From the NCBI RefSeq assembly GCF_009857595.1, contig NZ_WWCU01000027.1, positions 24,336-88,335 on the forward strand: a stretch of DNA of 64,000 bases. Direction: 5' to 3'. The translations under genes and the position numbers were made by a program. The notes beneath the pieces are model-generated. The model saw nothing but the letters and a program-made list of their open reading frames with translations, ran no database searches and was not told where the DNA came from. Of this stretch, positions 60,232 to 64,000 are shown piece after piece; the stretch's first letter is position 1, and each line of letters begins with the position of its first letter. This DNA is from Pseudoduganella aquatica. GTDB lineage: Bacteria > Pseudomonadota > Gammaproteobacteria > Burkholderiales > Burkholderiaceae_D.

Positions 60232-62619
60232 TCAGCTCACCATCAGTTTCACGGACTTCAACTCCACGCTGTTCGGTCCCGCGTGAATGGTGAACGATCC
60301 CGGCTCGACCACGCGCTTCATGTCCATATTGAAGAACCACAGGTCGGACGGCTTGATGTCGAAGCTCAGCGTTTTCGCCTCGCCCGGCGCCAGCGTCACG
60401 CGCTTGAAGGCCTTCAGCTCCAGCACCGGCCGCGTGACGGAACTCACGTCGTCGCGGATGTAGATCTGCACCACTTCGTCGCCCTGCACGGCGCCGGTGT
60501 TGCGCACCTCGACCGAGACCTGGGTGGACTCGCCCGCGCGGATGCTTGCCCTGGACAAGCGCGGCTCGGAGATCGCAAAGGTGGTGTAGCTGAGGCCAAA
60601 GCCGAAGGGATACAGCGGCTTGGTGGAGCCGTCGATATAGCCGCGCCGCGCGGATGGCTTGTGGTTGTAAAAGATGGGCAGCTGGCCCACGCTGCGCGCG
60701 ATCGACACCGGCAGCTTGCCGCCCGGATTGGCGCGGCCGAACAGCAGGTCGGCCGCAGCGTGGCCGGTTTCCTGGCCCAGGTACCAGCCCTCGATCAGCG
60801 CCGGCGCGCGCTCGGCCAGCAGGTTGACCGACAGCGGGCGGCCGTTCAGCAGGAACACCACGGTGGGCTTGCCCAGGTCGAAGATGGCTTGCGCCAGTTC
60901 GTTCTGCTGGCCCAGCATGTCCAGCGTTTCGCGGTCGCCCAGGTGGGTGTCGGCCCAGGCCTCGCGGCTGGTCTGCTCGTTGTCGCCCAGGACCATCACG
61001 ATGGTGTCGGCCGTCTTGGCCGCTTCCAGCGCTTCGGCGATCAGGCGCGCGTTCTTTTCCCTGGGCGTGAACACGATCTCGTCCGCGCCCCACACGCGGC
61101 TTTCGGTGATGCGCACGGCCTCGGCGTAGGCCAGTTCGAAGCCGTGCTTCTCGCTCTCCGCCTTCAGGCCCTCGTAGATGGAGGCCACGTGGCGCGGCAC
61201 ATCCGAGTAGCCGCCGATGGGCGTGTCCTTGGCGTGGGTGCCGAGCAGCAGCAGCTTGCCCACTTTCTTCGGGTCCAGCGGCAGCACGCCCTTGTCGTTC
61301 TTCAGCAGCACGGCCGAGCGGCAGGCCGTCTCGCGCGCCAGCGCCACCGCGTCCGGCGTGGCGGTCAGGCTGTCGGCCGCTTTCACGTCCGCATACGGGT
61401 TTTCAAACAGGCCGGCCTGGAACTTCAGTTCCAGGATACGGGCCACGATGGCGTCGATTTCCGCCACCGACACGTGCTTCTCCTTCACCAGCGCGGCCAG
61501 TTCCTTGTATCCGAAACCGTCAGGCGTTTCGATGTCCACGCCGGCCTTGATGGCGCGCAGCGCCGCTTCCTTGGGCGTGGCGGCCAGCTTGTGGCGGGTG
61601 ATGAGTTCCTTGATGCCCAGGTAGTCGGACACCATCACGCCCTTGAAGCCCCATTCCACGCGCGCCACCTGGTTCAGCAGCCAGCGGTTGGCGTGCGAGG
61701 GCACGCCGCCGATCTCGTTATACGACGGCATGATGGCCGCCACATTGGTTTCCTTCACCAGCTTTTCAAACGGCGGGAAGAATTCCTCGCGCAGCGTGCG
61801 CTCGGTGATTTCGGCCGGGCCGATATTGGTGCCGCTTTCCGGCTGGCCGTGGCCCGTCATGTGCTTGAGCGTGGTGTAGACCTTGTCCCTGGCCAGCTGC
61901 TTGCCCTCGCCCTGGAAGCCCAGCACGGCGGCCTTGCCCATTTCGCCGCACAGGTGCGGGTCTTCGCCGTAGGTTTCCTCGATGCGGCCCCAGCGCGGTT
62001 CGCGCGCCACGTCCACCACCGGCGCCAGCGCGAAGTTGGCGCCGCGCGCGCGCATCTCGCGCGCCGCCACGGAGAACACCTTGCGCACCATGTCCGGATC
62101 AAAAGAAGAAGCCAGCGCAATCGACTGCGGGAAGCTGGTGGCATCGCGCGCTGCGTAGCCGTGCAGCGCTTCCTCGTGCGTGAACATGGGGATGCCGAGG
62201 CGGGTCTGCTCCATCGCCCATTTCTGCGCGGCGTTCACATAGGTGGCCGTCTCCAGCGCGTTGCGGTTGATGCGGCGGCCGTCGTCGCCCGCAGCCACGG
62301 CCTTCTTGGCCTGGCCCACGCGATCCGAGGGACGGCCCAGCATGCCGATGCCGTTCGGGTAGTTGCGGCTGGCCTGCTCGGGGGAGAAATTGCCCTGGCC
62401 GTCCTCGATGTTTTTCTTGTCCTGCCAGATGCACTGCATCTGCTCGATTTTCTCTTCCAGCGTCATGCGGGACAGCAGGTCTTGCACGCGCTTGGCCACC
62501 GGCGCGGCGGGGTTTTTGTACGGCGGTACTGCTGCGGCGAAGGCCATGGGCGCGGGAAGGGCGGCCAGACCCGCCAGGCCTCCTGCGGTGGACAGGAATT
62601 GCCTGCGGTTTTTGCTCAT
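60232..62619 (-). CDS. bglX: GH3 beta-glucosidase, periplasmic
   Basis: Glycoside hydrolase family 3 enzyme of 795 residues that cleaves beta-glucosides. The Tat-like start KNRRQFLSTAGGLAGLAALP is followed by the N-domain (DLLSRMTLEEKIEQM, then QTRLGIPMFTHEEALHGY), the nucleophile aspartate in GVMVSDYLGIKEL, the C-domain with VFLLNGRPLSVNLLAERAPALIEGWYLGQETGHAAADLLFG and a C-terminal fibronectin III-like domain (YPFGFGLSYTTFAIS onward). It follows the XylH-like permease by 30 bases, hinting at a role in using plant oligosaccharides. Confidence 0.94.
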   Translation of the reverse strand: MSKNRRQFLSTAGGLAGLAALPAPMAFAAAVPPYKNPAAPVAKRVQDLLSRMTLEEKIEQMQCIWQDKKNIEDGQGNFSPEQASRNYPNGIGMLGRPSDRVGQAKKAVAAGDDGRRINRNALETATYVNAAQKWAMEQTRLGIPMFTHEEALHGYAARDATSFPQSIALASSFDPDMVRKVFSVAAREMRARGANFALAPVVDVAREPRWGRIEETYGEDPHLCGEMGKAAVLGFQGEGKQLARDKVYTTLKHMTGHGQPESGTNIGPAEITERTLREEFFPPFEKLVKETNVAAIMPSYNEIGGVPSHANRWLLNQVARVEWGFKGVMVSDYLGIKELITRHKLAATPKEAALRAIKAGVDIETPDGFGYKELAALVKEKHVSVAEIDAIVARILELKFQAGLFENPYADVKAADSLTATPDAVALARETACRSAVLLKNDKGVLPLDPKKVGKLLLLGTHAKDTPIGGYSDVPRHVASIYEGLKAESEKHGFELAYAEAVRITESRVWGADEIVFTPREKNARLIAEALEAAKTADTIVMVLGDNEQTSREAWADTHLGDRETLDMLGQQNELAQAIFDLGKPTVVFLLNGRPLSVNLLAERAPALIEGWYLGQETGHAAADLLFGRANPGGKLPVSIARSVGQLPIFYNHKPSARRGYIDGSTKPLYPFGFGLSYTTFAISEPRLSRASIRAGESTQVSVEVRNTGAVQGDEVVQIYIRDDVSSVTRPVLELKAFKRVTLAPGEAKTLSFDIKPSDLWFFNMDMKRVVEPGSFTIHAGPNSVELKSVKLMVS

Positions 62620-62649
62620 TGCCTTTGTCTCCGTTATGGTTTTTTAGTT

Positions 62650-63783
62650 TTAACGCTTGGCCGAGCGCGTGCTGACGTCTATCCACACGGCCAGCGTGAG
62701 GATGAAGCCTTTGACGATCATCTGCCAGTAGGTGTCCACGTCCAGCATGGACATGCCGTTATCGAGGCTGGCCATCACCAGCGCGCCAATCAGCGCGCCG
62801 TACACGGTGCCGGAGCCGCCGCGCATGGAGGTGCCGCCGATGAAGCAGGCCGCGATCGCATCCAGTTCGCCCGAGGTGCCGGCCGAAGGCGAGCCCGCCG
62901 CCAGGCGCGCCGTGTTGATCACGCCGGCCAGCGCGCACATCAGGCCCATGATGCCGAAGATCCAGAGCTTGATGGACTTGACGTTGATGCCGGACAGGCG
63001 TGTCGCCTCCATATTGCTGCCCACGGCGTAGATGCGGCGGCCGAACACTGTCTGCGTGGTCATGTAGGTGAAGATGCCCAGCAGCGCGAGCAGCAGCAGC
63101 ACCGGCAGCGGGATCCCTTCGTAAGAATTCAGCGTGACCACGAAAGCGGCCACGATGGCGCCGATGGCGGCCACTTTCACGCCATCGCGCCACAGCGGCG
63201 CGGTGTCCATGCCGTGCCCGGCGCGGCTGCGGCGCTGCTGCCAGGTGAGCGCCACGGCGATGGCGAACAGCGCGAGGCCGAGCAATATGCCCAGCTGCGG
63301 CGGCAGATAGCCCTGGCCCAGGTAGACCAGGTCGTCCGACACCGGCGCCACGGTGGTGCCGCCGGTTACGCCCAGCACAATGCCGCGATAGGCCAGCATG
63401 CCGCCCAGGCCCACGATGAAGGAGGGGATGCTCAGGTAGGCCGTGAGGTAGCCGTTGAACAGGCCGACCAGCAGGCCGAAGGCCAGCACCAGCAGCAGGT
63501 TGAGGGGCAGCGGCAAGTGGTGCGTCACGTCCAGCACGGCGGCCACGCCGCCCAGCAGACCGAGCAGGGAGCCGACCGAGAGGTCGATTTCGCCGGCGAT
63601 GATCACCAGCGACATGCCGCAGGCGACGATGCCGGTAATGGCCATCTGGCGCATCAGGTTGGACAGGTTGCGGGGCGAGATGAAGCCGCCGTCGGTCTTC
63701 ATGCTGAAGAAGCCCCAGATCAGCGCGATGGCGATCAGCAGGGCCAGCATCTTGTACTGCGTGAATAGTTTTTTGATGTTCAT
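62650..63783 (-). CDS. XylH-type sugar ABC transporter permease
   Basis: Inner-membrane permease of 377 residues with about ten helices, of the RbsC/XylH family that imports sugars such as D-xylose. Marks are ISPRNLSNLMRQMAITGIVACGMSLVIIAGEIDLSVGSLLGLLGG and AVGSNMEATRLSGINVKSIKLWIFGIMGLMCALAGVINTARL, the latter being the EAA-type ATPase contact. The length and ~90-residue extension between helices (RSRAGHGMDTAPLW) are like XylH. No partner ATPase lies directly upstream; instead 200 bases of repeat and an apparent insertion boundary intervene. Confidence 0.9.
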   Translation of the reverse strand: MNIKKLFTQYKMLALLIAIALIWGFFSMKTDGGFISPRNLSNLMRQMAITGIVACGMSLVIIAGEIDLSVGSLLGLLGGVAAVLDVTHHLPLPLNLLLVLAFGLLVGLFNGYLTAYLSIPSFIVGLGGMLAYRGIVLGVTGGTTVAPVSDDLVYLGQGYLPPQLGILLGLALFAIAVALTWQQRRSRAGHGMDTAPLWRDGVKVAAIGAIVAAFVVTLNSYEGIPLPVLLLLALLGIFTYMTTQTVFGRRIYAVGSNMEATRLSGINVKSIKLWIFGIMGLMCALAGVINTARLAAGSPSAGTSGELDAIAACFIGGTSMRGGSGTVYGALIGALVMASLDNGMSMLDVDTYWQMIVKGFILTLAVWIDVSTRSAKR

Positions 63784-63814
63784 GGTGGTCTCTTTTTTTT
63801 TTCCTGGCGGCGCT

Positions 63815-63849
63815 TGGCGGGTTACGCGCTTTGCGCTAACCCGCCCTAC
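63815..63849. repeat. Dispersed palindromic repeat, copy E
   Basis: GGCGGGTTACGCGC ... GCGCTAACCCGCC followed by CTAC, upstream of the XylH-type gene. It is nearly identical to copy B. Confidence 0.75.
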
Positions 63850-63862
63850 ATGTTCAGGTTGC

Positions 63863-63878
63863 GTAGGGCGGGTTAGGG
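63863..63878. repeat. Half copy of the dispersed palindrome, truncated at an insertion boundary
   Basis: GTAGGGCGGGTTAG matches the first arm of copies C and D, but the sequence then changes to GGAAGCGCTGATCTATTC in place of the second arm. This looks like a REP interrupted by another element whose end is at about 63877. Confidence 0.5.
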
Positions 63879-64000
63879 AAGCGCTGATCTATTCGCTTTC
63901 CTGGCAAGGCCAGCGTGCCGAATGGTCCACTGGCGAGCCGTTCAAGCCCATTTTTCGTCCGATTTCACGCGATGCTTCACGTCTTTCTGTAATCAGGACG
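63877..64000. other. Unidentified sequence starting at a REP break, possibly an IS end
   Basis: The final 124 bases contain no recognisable gene start or tRNA. They begin GGAAGCGCTGATC exactly where copy F of the palindrome is cut. An IS or similar element running off the right edge is a plausible reading, but no transposase or full terminal repeat is in view. Confidence 0.3.

Overview
The window is about 64 kb of high-GC DNA from a betaproteobacterium. The housekeeping genes, the RNase G, Maf, RlmH, RsfS, NadD and HemF order, and the accessory content (serralysin-like RTX proteases with DUF4214 tails, FUSC protein, GalNAc use, many TonB-dependent receptors) fit the Oxalobacteraceae, a Massilia/Duganella/Janthinobacterium-type organism. 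The genus is inferred from gene content and protein resemblance; no search was run.

Layout. 0-4 kb: the 3' end of dnaE and a secreted RTX metalloprotease. 4-7.4 kb: a small DUF protein, a VirK/YbjX protein, and a MASE1 histidine kinase with its LuxR-type response regulator. 7.5-10.8 kb: glycosyltransferase, O-antigen ligase and heptosyltransferase of surface polysaccharide synthesis. 10.8-13 kb: a VapB antitoxin with a vestigial VapC, then a periplasmic catalase, ECF sigma factor and zinc-finger anti-sigma operon. 13.2-13.7 kb: a cold-shock gene followed by a structured, terminator-ended untranslated region with repeated CAGATAG-loop hairpins. 13.8-17.3 kb: rng (RNase G) with its 3' third duplicated; the two copies bracket a lower-GC two-gene cassette, an OLD/RecF-like ATPase translationally coupled to a small PD-(D/E)XK-like nuclease. 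This is the best candidate for an undescribed defence-type system here. 17.3-24 kb: substrate-binding protein, maf, rlmH, rsfS, nadD, hemF, purD and yebC. 24-32.8 kb: a second RTX protease with a different domain order, EamA transporter, mgsA, quinone oxidoreductase, a tiny membrane protein, an M16 peptidase and a lipoprotein. 32.9-36.8 kb: pepN, fbp and tRNA-Thr(CGT). 37-41.7 kb: an uncharacterised gluzincin, LysR/FUSC pair, a small HTH regulator and membrane proteins. 41.7-53.7 kb: an N-acetylgalactosamine cluster (transporter, deacetylase, AgaR-type repressor, AgaZ, ROK kinase, AgaS; divergently an outer-membrane receptor and a GH109 alpha-N-acetylgalactosaminidase). 53.8-63.8 kb: another TonB receptor, two binding proteins, an Ala-rich coiled-coil protein, a GH3 beta-glucosidase and a XylH-type permease.

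The aga genes form a coherent route: outer-membrane import of GalNAc glycans, release of GalNAc by GH109, inner-membrane uptake by the MFS porter, phosphorylation by the ROK kinase, deacetylation, AgaS deamination/isomerisation and AgaZ-dependent tagatose-phosphate metabolism. A short palindromic repeat built on GGCGGGTTA...TAACCCGCC recurs in at least five intergenic places, and a perfect 27-bp inverted repeat lies between purD and hemF.
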